DNA from: Clostridium frigidicarnis
GTDB lineage: Bacteria; Bacillota; Clostridia; Clostridiales; Clostridiaceae
Direction of reading: 5' to 3'
NCBI RefSeq assembly: GCF_900111985.1
Contig: NZ_FOKI01000012.1
Span: 46,371 to 110,370 of the forward strand
DNA: 64,000 bases
The notes beneath the pieces were generated by a model, which searched no databases, had not been told where the DNA came from, and worked only from the letters and a program-made list of their open reading frames with translations. The position numbers and the translations under genes were made by a program. Position 1 is the stretch's first letter, and each line of letters starts with the position of its first letter. Below are positions 8,233 to 17,654 of this stretch, piece after piece.

Positions 8233-10011
8233 TTAATGCTCAAACTGACTCTTATAAAGTTTTTCATAAAATCCATTCTTAGCCATTAATTCTTCATGAT
8301 TTCCTTGTTCTATAATTTTACCATCATCCATAACAAGAATTAAATCTGCACTACGAATTGTAGAGAGTCTATGAGCTATAACAAAGCTTGTTCTCCCCTT
8401 CATTACATTTTTCATAGCCTTTTGAAGTAAAAGTTCTAATCTAGTATCTACAGAACTAGTTGCCTCATCTAAAATTAATATTGATGGATCTGATATTATA
8501 GCTCTCGCTATAGTTAGTAGTTGCTTTTCACCTTGAGATATATTAGATGCTTCTTCATTTAAAAACATGTTATATCCATCTGGAAGAGTTTTTATAAAAT
8601 GATGTACATTTGCTATTTTAGCTGCCTCTATAATCTCTTCTTTAGTTGCTCCTAATCTTCCATACTCTATGTTTTCATAAAGTGTTCCATTAAACAACCA
8701 AGTATCTTGAAGAACCATTGCAAACATAGAACGTAAATCTTCACGGTTCATATCTCTAGTATCTACACCATCTATTTTAATAGCTCCACCCTTAGGATCA
8801 TAAAAACGCATCAATAGGTTTATTAAAGTTGTTTTACCTGCCCCAGTTGGCCCAACAATTGCTACCATCTGTCCACTTTTTATCTCCGCACTTAAATCTT
8901 CAATTAAAATCTTATCTTCAGCATATCCAAATTTAACATGATCAAATGTAACATCTCCACGTACATTTTCTAGTTTTACTGGATTTTCAATATCCTTAGA
9001 TTCTTCTTCTTCATCTAATATTTCAAAAACACGTTCTACAGCGGCAAAAGCTGACTGTATTGCTGCTGACAATTGAGTCATTTGAGAAAGTGGTTGATTT
9101 ATTTGCCATATATAACGGATAAATGCTTGAAAGTTACCAACAGTAACGATTCCTCTAATAACATAAACTGGCCCAACAAAAGCCATAGCTGCAATACCTA
9201 AATAGCTTACTAATGAAACTAAAGGCATCATCATACTCGATACAAACTGTGCTTTAAATCCATTATTACAAAGTTCATCATTTATTTTTTTAAATTCTTC
9301 TATTGAATCCTGTTCTTTTCCATATAGCTTTATTTCATTAAATCCTGTGTACATTTCTTGCACTTTACCATTCAATTTTCCTAAAGCATTTTGCTGCCTT
9401 TTAAAAGATTTCTGTGATTTTTTCACTATAAATCTAGACACCAAATAGCTTAATGGTATTATAAGCATAGCCAAAATTGCCATAGTTACATTGATAGTAA
9501 ACATCATTGCAATGGCCAATGTAACAGCTAAAACTGAATTAATTACCTGGCTAAAACTTTGTTGCAATGCATTGGAAATAGTATCTATATCATTAGTAAT
9601 ACGACTTAATACATCTCCATAACTATTCTTATCAAAATAACTTATAGGAAGTCTTTTTATTTTATTCTGAACAGAACCTCTTAAATCTCTCATAGCACTT
9701 TGAATAGCATTAGTTAACATAAATCCTGCTGCACATGTTAAAATCGTGTAGGCTGTATATAAACAAGCTAATACTGCTAATACCTTTATAATATAATTAA
9801 AGTTTACAGAAGCACCAGTAACTCCTTTAAAGATTTTAAGCGCATCATTTGTAAGTTGAGTTATTACTAATCCTTCAGTTCTTGGGGCAATGGCATTAAT
9901 AACTGCTGCTATTATTATAAATAAAACAGCTACAATAAATGACATTTTATATGGACTTATATATGGAGAAAGCCTTTTAATATTTGATTTGAATTTTTTT
10001 ATTTTACTCAT
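8233..10011 (-). CDS. ABC exporter subunit, consensus catalytic half
   Basis: This 592-residue half-transporter has six predicted membrane helices in about residues 20-320 and an ATPase domain from about 345. Walker A is GPTGAGKTT, Q-loop MVLQDTWLFNG, Walker B ILILDEATSSVD with the catalytic Glu, and the switch His is in VIAHRLST. Its signature is degenerate, ISQGEKQ instead of LSGGQ. The start overlaps the stop of the upstream subunit gene and has GGAGGAG. Together the two genes encode a heterodimeric multidrug/lipid-type exporter like LmrCD, BmrCD or TM287/288. Substrate unknown. Confidence 0.95.
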   Translation of the reverse strand: MSKIKKFKSNIKRLSPYISPYKMSFIVAVLFIIIAAVINAIAPRTEGLVITQLTNDALKIFKGVTGASVNFNYIIKVLAVLACLYTAYTILTCAAGFMLTNAIQSAMRDLRGSVQNKIKRLPISYFDKNSYGDVLSRITNDIDTISNALQQSFSQVINSVLAVTLAIAMMFTINVTMAILAMLIIPLSYLVSRFIVKKSQKSFKRQQNALGKLNGKVQEMYTGFNEIKLYGKEQDSIEEFKKINDELCNNGFKAQFVSSMMMPLVSLVSYLGIAAMAFVGPVYVIRGIVTVGNFQAFIRYIWQINQPLSQMTQLSAAIQSAFAAVERVFEILDEEEESKDIENPVKLENVRGDVTFDHVKFGYAEDKILIEDLSAEIKSGQMVAIVGPTGAGKTTLINLLMRFYDPKGGAIKIDGVDTRDMNREDLRSMFAMVLQDTWLFNGTLYENIEYGRLGATKEEIIEAAKIANVHHFIKTLPDGYNMFLNEEASNISQGEKQLLTIARAIISDPSILILDEATSSVDTRLELLLQKAMKNVMKGRTSFVIAHRLSTIRSADLILVMDDGKIIEQGNHEELMAKNGFYEKLYKSQFEH

Positions 10012-11738
10012 TATGATAGCTCCTCCTTTGTAAGTTGGGATGTAGCAATTTCATGATATATTTCACAATTTTTTAATAGTTCTTTATGCTTGCCAACCCC
10101 TACTACTTCTCCTTCGTTTAATACTATAATCTTATCTGCATCCATAATTGAACTTATTCTTTGGGCAACTATTAAGACTATAGATTCTTTTGTTTCTTCT
10201 TTTAATTTAGCTCTAAGAACCGCATCAGTCTTAAAATCTAATGCTGAAAAACTATCATCAAAAATGTATAACTCTGGTCTTCTTACTATAGCTCTTGCTA
10301 TTGAAAGTCTTTGTTTTTGACCACCAGATACATTAGCTCCACCTTCACTTATTAAATCATCAAATTTTTTAGGTTTTTTTGATATGAACTCATATGCTTG
10401 AGATATCTTTGCAGAATTTTCAAGTTCTAATTCATCAGCACCTTTTTTACCAAATCTAATGTTAGTTCCTATACTTCCAGTAAAAAGTAAAGTTTTTTGC
10501 GGTATAAAACCGATTTTCTTTCTTAATGATTTTAAATCGTAGTCTCTAACATCCACACCATTTATCTTTATGCTACCCTTTGTAACATCATAAAATCTTG
10601 GAATTAAGTTTATAAGAGTACTCTTTCCACTACCAGTACTTCCTATAAATGCTACAGTTTCTCCTATCTTTGCTGTAAAAGATATATCCTTAAGTACAGG
10701 TTCCTCACCATCTGGATAGATGAAAGTAACATTATCGAATTCTATATGCCCCTTACCTTTTGTATATTCAATTCCATTTTCAGGATTTTTTATTAATGGT
10801 TCTTCATCTAGTACCTCTTGAATTCTATCAGCTGAAACTTGTGCCTTTGGATACATAACAAATACAAAAGAAAAAAGCATAAGAGAAAACATAGCATGGA
10901 ACAAGTAATCTAAAAAGGCAACTAATTGTCCAACTTGAAGATCTCCTGTATTTATCATATTGCTTGAAATCCAAAATATAGCTAAAACAGCTAGGTTCAA
11001 TAAGAAAAAGAAACCAGGCTGAGCAAATACCATTAATTTGAAAAGCCTTTTAGAAACATTAGTATACTCATTATTGGTTTCTAAAAAACGTTTTGTCTCA
11101 TGTTTATCATTTCCAAAAGCTCTAATTACCCTTATACCCGTTAAATTTTCTCTAGATATACGATTTAGCTTATCTAATCCTTTTTGTTGTTCTTCTGAAA
11201 TTGGATGAGAACGCTTTGCTAAAATCACTACTCCAACAACTATAAAAGGTACTGTTATTGCTAGCACCAAAGATAGTGACACACTTGTTCTAATTATCAT
11301 TACTAAACTTACAATAAACATAACTGGTGTTATTAATGCTGTTCTCAGCAGAATATTAACAAACTGCTGCAATTGAAAAGCATCATTAGTAGTTCTAGTA
11401 ATCATAGAGGATATTCCAAATTTATCATATTCACTATGTGAGAATTTTTGAGATTTTTCAAATATATTATTTCTTATATCTCTAGTTATACTAGTAGAAA
11501 TTTTTGCAGAACAATATCCTAATAATATGGTACCGCATACTCCTAAGATAGAAATAATCACCATGAAAAGTCCCATTTTTCTTATATATAAAATATCACT
11601 ATTAGCTATACCTTGGTCTATAATTTTAGCTATAATAGTTGGTATTCCTAATTCAACTAAAGCAAAACCAAATACTGATACTACATTTAATATAAGAAGT
11701 TTTTTGTAGTTTTTTAAATACTGTAAAATTAATTTCAT
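10011..11738 (-). CDS. ABC exporter subunit, degenerate-site half
   Basis: This 575-residue half-transporter is the first gene of the pair. Membrane helices occupy about residues 15-310. The ATPase has Walker A GSTGSGKST, an intact signature VSGGQKQ, but Walker B YIFDDSFSALD carries Asp where the catalytic Glu should be, and the switch region reads VAQRISS with Gln in place of His. Combined with the degenerate ISQGEKQ of the partner, this makes one composite ATP site non-consensus and one fully consensus, the arrangement known for heterodimeric exporters. AAAGGAG lies 14 bases before the start. Confidence 0.95.
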   Translation of the reverse strand: MKLILQYLKNYKKLLILNVVSVFGFALVELGIPTIIAKIIDQGIANSDILYIRKMGLFMVIISILGVCGTILLGYCSAKISTSITRDIRNNIFEKSQKFSHSEYDKFGISSMITRTTNDAFQLQQFVNILLRTALITPVMFIVSLVMIIRTSVSLSLVLAITVPFIVVGVVILAKRSHPISEEQQKGLDKLNRISRENLTGIRVIRAFGNDKHETKRFLETNNEYTNVSKRLFKLMVFAQPGFFFLLNLAVLAIFWISSNMINTGDLQVGQLVAFLDYLFHAMFSLMLFSFVFVMYPKAQVSADRIQEVLDEEPLIKNPENGIEYTKGKGHIEFDNVTFIYPDGEEPVLKDISFTAKIGETVAFIGSTGSGKSTLINLIPRFYDVTKGSIKINGVDVRDYDLKSLRKKIGFIPQKTLLFTGSIGTNIRFGKKGADELELENSAKISQAYEFISKKPKKFDDLISEGGANVSGGQKQRLSIARAIVRRPELYIFDDSFSALDFKTDAVLRAKLKEETKESIVLIVAQRISSIMDADKIIVLNEGEVVGVGKHKELLKNCEIYHEIATSQLTKEELS

Positions 11739-11787
11739 TATATCTTTATTACTCCTTTGTTAATTATTATTTATTTTAATACACTTT

Positions 11788-12000
11788 CTATGTAAATGAA
11801 CCTTCAACTTTTAATTTATCACTCTTGTAAAGAGTTATTGACCCAATTGGAGATAAAAACTCCCTCTGAGTCTCTGTATCTTTAAATGTTAATTGTATTC
11901 TTAAATTATTAATACTAGCGTACCTATCACTTAACACTACTTGTACATTTTTCTTGCAATTACTTATAATGTTAAATTCAAAATTTAGGCTTAAATATAA
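11788..12000 (-). pseudogene. 70-codon open frame without start, probable gene remnant
   Basis: The minus strand is open for 70 codons between TAG at 12001 and TAG at 11788, with protein-like composition (QVVLSDRYASINNLRIQLTF, then TQREFLSPIGSITLYKSDKL) but no ATG, GTG or TTG near its beginning and no ribosome binding site. It looks like the C-terminal portion of a truncated gene. I do not recognise the family. Confidence 0.45.
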
Positions 12001-12265
12001 CTATATACTGTTTTTACTTTTTATCCAACATAATAAATTAAAAGTTAACATATTTTTTTTATTATCCTATAAAATATTGTTCCCAAAACAGTATTTTTTA
12101 AATATTATTATACCATTTTTAATATAAAATCTCATGTAAATTTCATATTTTTCAGTTAATTAATATTTTATAATTACTTTTCTTATTTTGTTTGTTAACA
12201 ACTAGTTCACTTATTAAACCTTATTAATGTATTTTTTTAACTTTACTGCGTAAGATTTTAAAAAC

Positions 12266-12309
12266 AAAAAAGACCTATCATTATATAAACAAATATACAA
12301 CGATAAGTC
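12266..12309 (-). terminator. Terminator of the 137-residue protein gene
   Basis: On the minus strand GACTTATC (12309-12302) pairs with GATAGGTC (12279-12272), with further pairing of TATA-rich sequence inside, followed by TTTTTT (12271-12266). Confidence 0.75.
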
Positions 12310-12320
12310 CATATTAATTA

Positions 12321-12734
12321 TTACTCTACTTGAGTTACAAGTCTCTTCATAACATCCTTTAATTTGCCTTCTCCAACTTCTTCATGAGTTAAAGCCATAA
12401 CTAACTTTATGTCATTATCTGATGGGTCCCATTTATAAGATTTAATATCTAAAATAGATTCTTCTGGAAGGTATTCCTCTATATCAGTTGCAATTTCTTC
12501 TGCTAGTGTAAGATATTCTTCAAATAACTCATCTTCAGTTAGTTCATTTAAATCAAATTCTTCCTCTAACATTTCATTTAAAATATCTATATTTACACTT
12601 ATATTAAAAGCAACTATATCCTCTCTTTTTGAACCTTTACTCATATCTTTAAGTATTTTAAATTCAGTATTCTTTTCAATTGTTTCCTTTATTTCTTTAC
12701 TATCTATAACCTTATTTCCAAACACTACGTACAT
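12321..12734 (-). CDS. Acidic cytoplasmic protein of unknown function, 137 residues
   Basis: A very acidic, soluble protein with no membrane segment. The middle is a Glu/Asp-rich helical run (EMLEEEFDLNELTEDELFEE), the ending is KLKDVMKRLVTQVE. I do not recognise the family. AGGAGATG precedes the ATG and a terminator follows, so it is a monocistronic gene with real coding signals. Nothing in the neighbourhood suggests a function. Confidence 0.75.
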   Translation of the reverse strand: MYVVFGNKVIDSKEIKETIEKNTEFKILKDMSKGSKREDIVAFNISVNIDILNEMLEEEFDLNELTEDELFEEYLTLAEEIATDIEEYLPEESILDIKSYKWDPSDNDIKLVMALTHEEVGEGKLKDVMKRLVTQVE

Positions 12735-12940
12735 ATATTTTCATCTCCTAAAATTAAGTTTATTTAATTTTCCTTATAGATTATATCATAATATTGTACC
12801 AATAGTTATATATGATTTGGAAATAGCAACTATTTATCTATCATTGTCATGAAATAAGTCTTAGGTTCAAATATAATATTATATTGTTTTACTATCAAGT
12901 TGCTATCCATTCTAAACACATTTACACTTCATACTTTAGT

Positions 12941-13729
12941 CTACCTTATTTTACATATTATAATTATCACATTGTATACATTTAAAGTTATTAACAGTAA
13001 TAACACTATATTGAAAACCTTTAGTATTATCTTTGATGACAGCATCCTATTAAGCTTAGCTCCAATTATCCCACCAAGTATTCCACCAATTATCATAAAA
13101 GGTAGCATCGTTAGATCATAAGCTGCTAATCCTTTTGTTAAGACAACTTTTGTCAACTTTGAACTCTGCGAAAAAAATATTGTCACTATTGAATTTACTG
13201 CTGCTTCTTTTGTACCCATAGAAAAAAATATAGTTAAAATACAAACATTAATTGGACCTCCTCCTATACTTAAAAAGGATGCGATTGCACCTAAAAATAT
13301 ACCTATGACTATACAAAATAAAGAATTTTCTATTCTATAACTTTTATACTTGTCCTTATTATTCATATATATGTACACAAAAAATAATAGTAATGCAAGT
13401 ATTATATTTTGAATTAACGCTATATTCAACTCACTACTATTATTTAGAACTAGTGTCATTATACTATCACCTAATATCCCACCTAAAATGGATCCACTGC
13501 CTATTAAGACAGTTTTTCTCACCTCAATTTTAAACTTATATCTAATCTGCTTTATTATAGATACTACAGCCATTGAAAATACAGTAAAAGATGACAATAC
13601 ACTTATAGTAGAAACATCATAGTTTCCTAAAAGATCTAGCAACGGCTTTATTATTACGCCTCCTCCTAAACCTGCCATTGAACCTACTATTGTAGCTAAT
13701 AGTGCAATTAAGAAATATACTAATATCAT
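12941..13729 (-). CDS. TauE/SafE-family membrane permease
   Basis: A 262-residue protein with about eight membrane helices and the family repeat GSMAGLGGGVIIKPLLDLLG near the N terminus, mirrored by AIASFLSIGGGPINVCILTI in the second half and GGILGGIIGAKLNRMLSS. The family exports or imports sulfite, sulfoacetate and other small anions. The start at 13729 is chosen because GGAAGGAG lies seven bases upstream; an in-frame ATG at 13807 has no such site. It lies 108 bp upstream... that is, it follows murQ on the same strand with no clear terminator between, so read-through from the PTS operon is possible. Confidence 0.9.
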   Translation of the reverse strand: MILVYFLIALLATIVGSMAGLGGGVIIKPLLDLLGNYDVSTISVLSSFTVFSMAVVSIIKQIRYKFKIEVRKTVLIGSGSILGGILGDSIMTLVLNNSSELNIALIQNIILALLLFFVYIYMNNKDKYKSYRIENSLFCIVIGIFLGAIASFLSIGGGPINVCILTIFFSMGTKEAAVNSIVTIFFSQSSKLTKVVLTKGLAAYDLTMLPFMIIGGILGGIIGAKLNRMLSSKIILKVFNIVLLLLITLNVYNVIIIICKIR

Positions 13730-13915
13730 AATTTTCTCCTTCCATAGAAAACTACAGTTTCCATCTGTTGCTATGTTAACAGAATTATTATTTAATACTA
13801 ATTTCATATTAGCAATTCATCCAGATGAAACTCAAAAAAAATAATTACCCTTTATTCTTCATGTGTAAAGAACACCTTCCCCATTTTTCATCCTAAAATC
13901 CCAAAAATTCATTTA

Positions 13916-14827
13916 CTAGTTTCTTTTTAAAGCATTTAAAGCTTTATATATCGTATTTTCATTTTCTTCAAGAATCTTTATACTCTCTTTCTTATTTAAC
14001 CCAGAAAGTATACTAACTACAGCAACCTTGACCTTACCATCACATTCATTCAAATATTCTTCTGCAGTTTCTCTATCTACATTGGTACAATCCACTATTA
14101 TCTTTTTACTTCTCTCCACTAATTTATTATTCTTTGCCCTGACATCAACCATATAGTTTCCATATACCTTGCCACACTTAATCATAGATCCTGTAGAAAG
14201 CATATTTAAAACCATCTTTTGCGCTGTTCCAGCTTTTAATCTTGTTGATCCTGTAATAACTTCTGCACCTGTAACTATCTCTATTGCAACTTCTGCTAAG
14301 GTAGAAATTTCAGCATTTCTTGAACAACTTACAGCTATATGACTAGCACCTATTTCTTTAGCATATTTCAAAGCTCCTTTTACATAAGGAGTTCTTCCTG
14401 ATGCTGATAGTCCTACTAAGCAATCATTTTCACAAAAATCAATTTCTTTTAATTCTTTTATAGCTCCATCTTCAATATCTTCGGAACCTTCGTTAGCTCT
14501 TACTGTAGCCTCATAGCCTCCTGATAATATACCAATTACTTTGTCTTCTGAAACTCCAAATGTAGGAGGACACTCACAGGCATCTAATACACCTAATCTT
14601 CCTGAATTACCAGCTCCTATATAAATTAGTCTTCCACCTTTTGATAACTTTCCATGAATTAAATCAACAGCATTTGCAATATTTTTTATCTCTTTTTCCA
14701 CAGCTTCGGCCACTAAATAATCCTCTTTATTTATCATTCTTACCATATCTATTGTACTTACTTTATCTATATTAACTGTGTTCTTATTTACTTTTTCTGT
14801 ATCTAATCTCTTTAAATCTATTATCAT
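13916..14827 (-). CDS. murQ: N-acetylmuramic acid 6-phosphate etherase
   Basis: A 303-residue SIS-domain lyase that cleaves the D-lactyl ether of MurNAc-6-phosphate to give GlcNAc-6-phosphate and lactate. The diagnostic motif GAGNSGRLGVLDACECPPTF carries the catalytic Glu within the CECPPTFG segment, and GLSASGRTPYVKGALKYAKE, SRNAEISTLAE and TGSTRLKAGTAQKMVLNMLS are all present. Length is normal. AAAGGAGG lies eight bases before the ATG. It is the last gene of a mannose-family PTS operon, separated from the IIB gene by a strong hairpin. This implies that the PTS imports MurNAc or a MurNAc-containing sugar (inference); it is odd because classical MurNAc transport uses the glucose-family MurP. 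Confidence 0.97.
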   Translation of the reverse strand: MIIDLKRLDTEKVNKNTVNIDKVSTIDMVRMINKEDYLVAEAVEKEIKNIANAVDLIHGKLSKGGRLIYIGAGNSGRLGVLDACECPPTFGVSEDKVIGILSGGYEATVRANEGSEDIEDGAIKELKEIDFCENDCLVGLSASGRTPYVKGALKYAKEIGASHIAVSCSRNAEISTLAEVAIEIVTGAEVITGSTRLKAGTAQKMVLNMLSTGSMIKCGKVYGNYMVDVRAKNNKLVERSKKIIVDCTNVDRETAEEYLNECDGKVKVAVVSILSGLNKKESIKILEENENTIYKALNALKRN

Positions 14828-14864
14828 TTTAAAGTCCTCCTTTAATCAGTTATCTTAAATTTTA

Positions 14865-14899
14865 AATTAGGGATGTTACTTCTTGTAACATCCCTAATT
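14865..14899 (-). terminator. Intercistronic hairpin between PTS IIB and murQ
   Basis: Perfect 15-base arms (14865-14879 and 14885-14899, AATTAGGGATGTTAC with its complement) around a five-base loop start three bases after the IIB stop codon. The following minus-strand sequence is not a clean T run, so it is more likely a partial terminator or an mRNA stabiliser that lowers murQ expression relative to the PTS genes. Confidence 0.65.
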
Positions 14900-14902
14900 C
14901 TC

Positions 14903-15379
14903 TTATAATATATCTTTTAATTTGCAATTCTTATCATCCGGTACCATTACTGCATTTATATCAACACCTGCTTCTAATAATGTGTTGAAATATTTTGTAT
15001 CTTCATCATTTACATTAACTGAACGCTTTATAGATCTTGTCCCTTCCCTTGAAGCCATATTACCAACATTAAATTCATTAATTTCTAAACCAGCTTCTCT
15101 TAATTCCCAAACATCCTTTGGATTTTTTAATATCATTAATACTCTTTGCCCTTCATACTTATCTGCTAAAATATTCTTAACAGCAGTTTCTTTATTTATA
15201 ATTGAAGTTCTAACAGAAGCTGGTGCTACCATTCTTAAGAGTGATTTTTGCATTTCATCCACTGCAACTTGATCATTAACAACCATTATTCTTGTTATAC
15301 CTAATGCATTAGTCCAAAACGCTGCTACCTGTCCATGTATTAACCTATCATCTATCCTTATATGAACTATTCCTTTCAT
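14903..15379 (-). CDS. PTS mannose-family IIB component
   Basis: A 158-residue cytoplasmic phosphocarrier. The opening HIRIDDRLIHGQVAAFWTN is the classic IIB(Man) motif with phospho-histidine His15, followed by RIMVVNDQVAVDEMQKSLLR. It passes phosphate from IIA to the sugar carried by IIC/IID. AGGAGGAG precedes the start. It is the fourth gene of the IIA-IIC-IID-IIB operon. Confidence 0.95.
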   Translation of the reverse strand: MKGIVHIRIDDRLIHGQVAAFWTNALGITRIMVVNDQVAVDEMQKSLLRMVAPASVRTSIINKETAVKNILADKYEGQRVLMILKNPKDVWELREAGLEINEFNVGNMASREGTRSIKRSVNVNDEDTKYFNTLLEAGVDINAVMVPDDKNCKLKDIL

Positions 15380-15433
15380 TTTTAACTCCTCCTAAAATCA
15401 ATGTTATGTTTTATTCTAAAATTATTATTTACT

Positions 15434-16252
15434 CTACCCCAAGATTTTTAAATTGAAAGCAACTATTGATAATACTATTAAAGCTATTATTACTCTTGTA
15501 GAATTCATGTTTTTTCTTCCAAGTAACCAATATGTTAAAGCTACTATGCCTACTGGTACTAATGATGGCATTATCTTGTCTAATATTTCTTGTGCTATTA
15601 ATTCTACTTCTCCAGAAGTATATACATATGGTACATTTCCTTTTACAACTGTTGGTATTAAAGCTCCTATTACCATTAGACCTAATACTGAAGCTGCATC
15701 TGTTATATTTTTCAATACATTTCCTATTGATGATACAAGTTTTGCTCCTTGTTTATATCCTGCTTTTATAAAACTTTTACTAATTACTATCTTTGTTAAG
15801 TTTGCTAATATCCACAAATAACATCCTATAGCACTTCCCTCTAAAGCCATATAAGCTGCTATTGATCCAAACACAGTGTTTAGTGTAACTCCAAATAACG
15901 TATCTCCTATACCTGCTAAGGGTCCCATGAGTCCTGTCTTTATTGCTGCTACTGCTTCTTTAGCTTTAGCTCCCTCAGCTTCTTCAATGGCCATGTTGGC
16001 TCCTAAAATGAATTGTCCTGTTACTATATTACAGTTAAAAAATTGCAAATGATTTTTTACTGCTTCATTTAATTCATCCTCATTATTGTATATCTTTCTC
16101 AAAGCTGGTAATATAGCAAAACAATATCCTAAACCTTGCATTTTTTCATAGTTCCATGCCGTTTGTGTTGCTAATAGCCATCGTCTAAACACCTTGTTTA
16201 TTGTCTTATCATCTAACTTCTTTTTTGTTTCTATATTATTACTCATCTTCAT
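15434..16252 (-). CDS. PTS mannose-family IID component
   Basis: A 272-residue membrane protein with the family landmarks TQTAWNYEKMQGLGYCFAIL, AIKTGLMGPLAGIGDTLFG and C-terminal membrane helices. Start 16252 is chosen because AGGAGG sits five bases upstream; an in-frame ATG at 16282 lacks one and would overlap IIC further. It overlaps the end of the IIC gene by 14 bases, so the two are translationally coupled. IIC and IID together form the sugar channel. Confidence 0.95.
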   Translation of the reverse strand: MKMSNNIETKKKLDDKTINKVFRRWLLATQTAWNYEKMQGLGYCFAILPALRKIYNNEDELNEAVKNHLQFFNCNIVTGQFILGANMAIEEAEGAKAKEAVAAIKTGLMGPLAGIGDTLFGVTLNTVFGSIAAYMALEGSAIGCYLWILANLTKIVISKSFIKAGYKQGAKLVSSIGNVLKNITDAASVLGLMVIGALIPTVVKGNVPYVYTSGEVELIAQEILDKIMPSLVPVGIVALTYWLLGRKNMNSTRVIIALIVLSIVAFNLKILG

Positions 16253-17030
16253 CTGCACCTCCTGTATATACTGCTGCTCCACTAGTAGATATTACTTCTT
16301 TAGATTGTGCTTTTTTAAATTGATATAGTGCTACTGCGAAGCCTGCTAGAGCTACTCCAAACATAGGAACGTTTAGATAAGCCACCAGGAAAAAACCTAT
16401 TATTAAATATGGTGCATATGATTTTACTGGTAGATATTTAAGCAATAAAGCTACACCTAAAGCTGGTAATACTCCACCTGCTACCTTCAATCCTCCCATT
16501 AACCATTCTGGTGATAATTGCAATAATTTTTGTACTAAACCCTCTCCAAAATATAAACATATAAATATTGGCACAAATCTAGATATCATCCAAGTTGATA
16601 AACCTAAAATATTCATTAACTCTATCTTTTCATATTTTCTTTCATCTGCATATTTTTCAGCCTTATGTTGAAAAAATACATTGCTCATTCTTGCCAGTAC
16701 ATCTAATTGAACTAAAAGTAATGCTGTTGGCACACCTATTCCTATTGCAAAATCTATTCCTTGTCCTGTTGATATTGCTAAAGCTCCTGCTATTATGGTA
16801 GCTGTTGCATAGTCAGGAATTGTTGCCCCACCATAACTTCCTATTCCTAAAGTCATTAATTGCAAAGTTCCTCCAACTAATAAACCTGTCTTTACATCTC
16901 CCATTACTAATCCAACTATTAGTCCTGTTATTACTGGATTTCTAAAACCTAATTTCATATTGGTCTCATCCCACTGGGCTACTCCTCCAAGAAGCCCTAA
17001 AAAGATTATTTGCCATAATTGAATTTGCAT
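16239..17030 (-). CDS. PTS mannose-family IIC component
   Basis: A 263-residue membrane protein with about eight helices; recognisable stretches are GLLVGGTLQLMTLGIGSYGG, IPDYATATIIAGALAISTGQ and MGGLKVAGGVLPALGVALLL. It forms the translocation pore with IID. ATAGGAGGAATAGTA precedes the ATG. It lies 20 bp after the IIA gene. The acidic tail GGADEDE is unremarkable for the family. Confidence 0.95.
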   Translation of the reverse strand: MQIQLWQIIFLGLLGGVAQWDETNMKLGFRNPVITGLIVGLVMGDVKTGLLVGGTLQLMTLGIGSYGGATIPDYATATIIAGALAISTGQGIDFAIGIGVPTALLLVQLDVLARMSNVFFQHKAEKYADERKYEKIELMNILGLSTWMISRFVPIFICLYFGEGLVQKLLQLSPEWLMGGLKVAGGVLPALGVALLLKYLPVKSYAPYLIIGFFLVAYLNVPMFGVALAGFAVALYQFKKAQSKEVISTSGAAVYTGGADEDE

Positions 17031-17050
17031 TACTATTCCTCCTATTTATT

Positions 17051-17464
17051 CTATTCATCTCCACCTGATGGAGTTAATATTGTTGGTGTCGTTATCGCTG
17101 TCTTAGCCGATTCTTGAATGCTGTCTATTATATCTCTAAGATTACTTGTTTTTAACAGAGATGCCTCAATCAATAGTGGTAGATTAACTCCTGTTATTAT
17201 CTCTACATTTTCAAATTTATTTTTTATTTCTAACATGGATAAATTAAATGGAGTTCCTCCATAAAGATCTACTAAAACTAACAAACCCTTTTCTGGTTCA
17301 TAACATCTTTTTATCTCCTCTATTAATCTTTCCCTAAAATCTTCTATGCCTGTATCATTTAATCCAACTGCACTAACTTCATCAACATCTCCAGTAAACA
17401 TCCTTAATGTTTCTTTCATAGCTTCAGCCATGGTACCATGAGTTACTATCATTAACTTATACAT
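17051..17464 (-). CDS. PTS mannose-family IIA component
   Basis: A 137-residue cytoplasmic phosphocarrier. The active-site His9 lies in IVTHGTMAEAMKETLRMFTG, followed by the conserved VLVDLYGGTPFNLSM. It accepts phosphate from HPr. First gene of the operon, with AGGAGAGACATA before the ATG and a sigma-54-type promoter 47 bp further upstream. Confidence 0.95.
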   Translation of the reverse strand: MYKLMIVTHGTMAEAMKETLRMFTGDVDEVSAVGLNDTGIEDFRERLIEEIKRCYEPEKGLLVLVDLYGGTPFNLSMLEIKNKFENVEIITGVNLPLLIEASLLKTSNLRDIIDSIQESAKTAITTPTILTPSGGDE

Positions 17465-17510
17465 TATGTCTCTCCTATCTTTAAACTTCTTTTTATTTAC
17501 TTATTTATAT

Positions 17511-17526
17511 AGCAATAGATATGCCA
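17511..17526 (-). promoter_or_regulatory. Sigma-54 (-24/-12) promoter of the PTS-murQ operon
   Basis: Read on the minus strand, TGGCATATCTATTGCT matches the consensus TGGCAC-N5-TTGCW at 9 of the 10 main positions with exact spacing. The start of transcription is predicted near 17500, about 35 bp before the IIA start codon. A LevR-type sigma-54 activator gene is immediately upstream, which makes the assignment strong. Confidence 0.85.
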
Positions 17527-17654
17527 TATTTGTGTCTTTATATATATTTTTTTTAAGAAGCAGTGTTCATGCTAGTTTCAGAGGTTATAATTTTTTCTAA
17601 ATTTCCTTCTGTCAGACTAATCAACTTCTGTCCTATTAAATATAGACACAAAAA

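Larger units (their letters stand above)
11739..12320. other. Spacer with a gene remnant and a terminator
   Basis: About 580 bp without an intact gene. It holds the promoter side of the ABC operon, the start-less open frame at 11788-12000, featureless AT-rich DNA to about 12260, and the terminator at 12266-12309. Confidence 0.6.
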
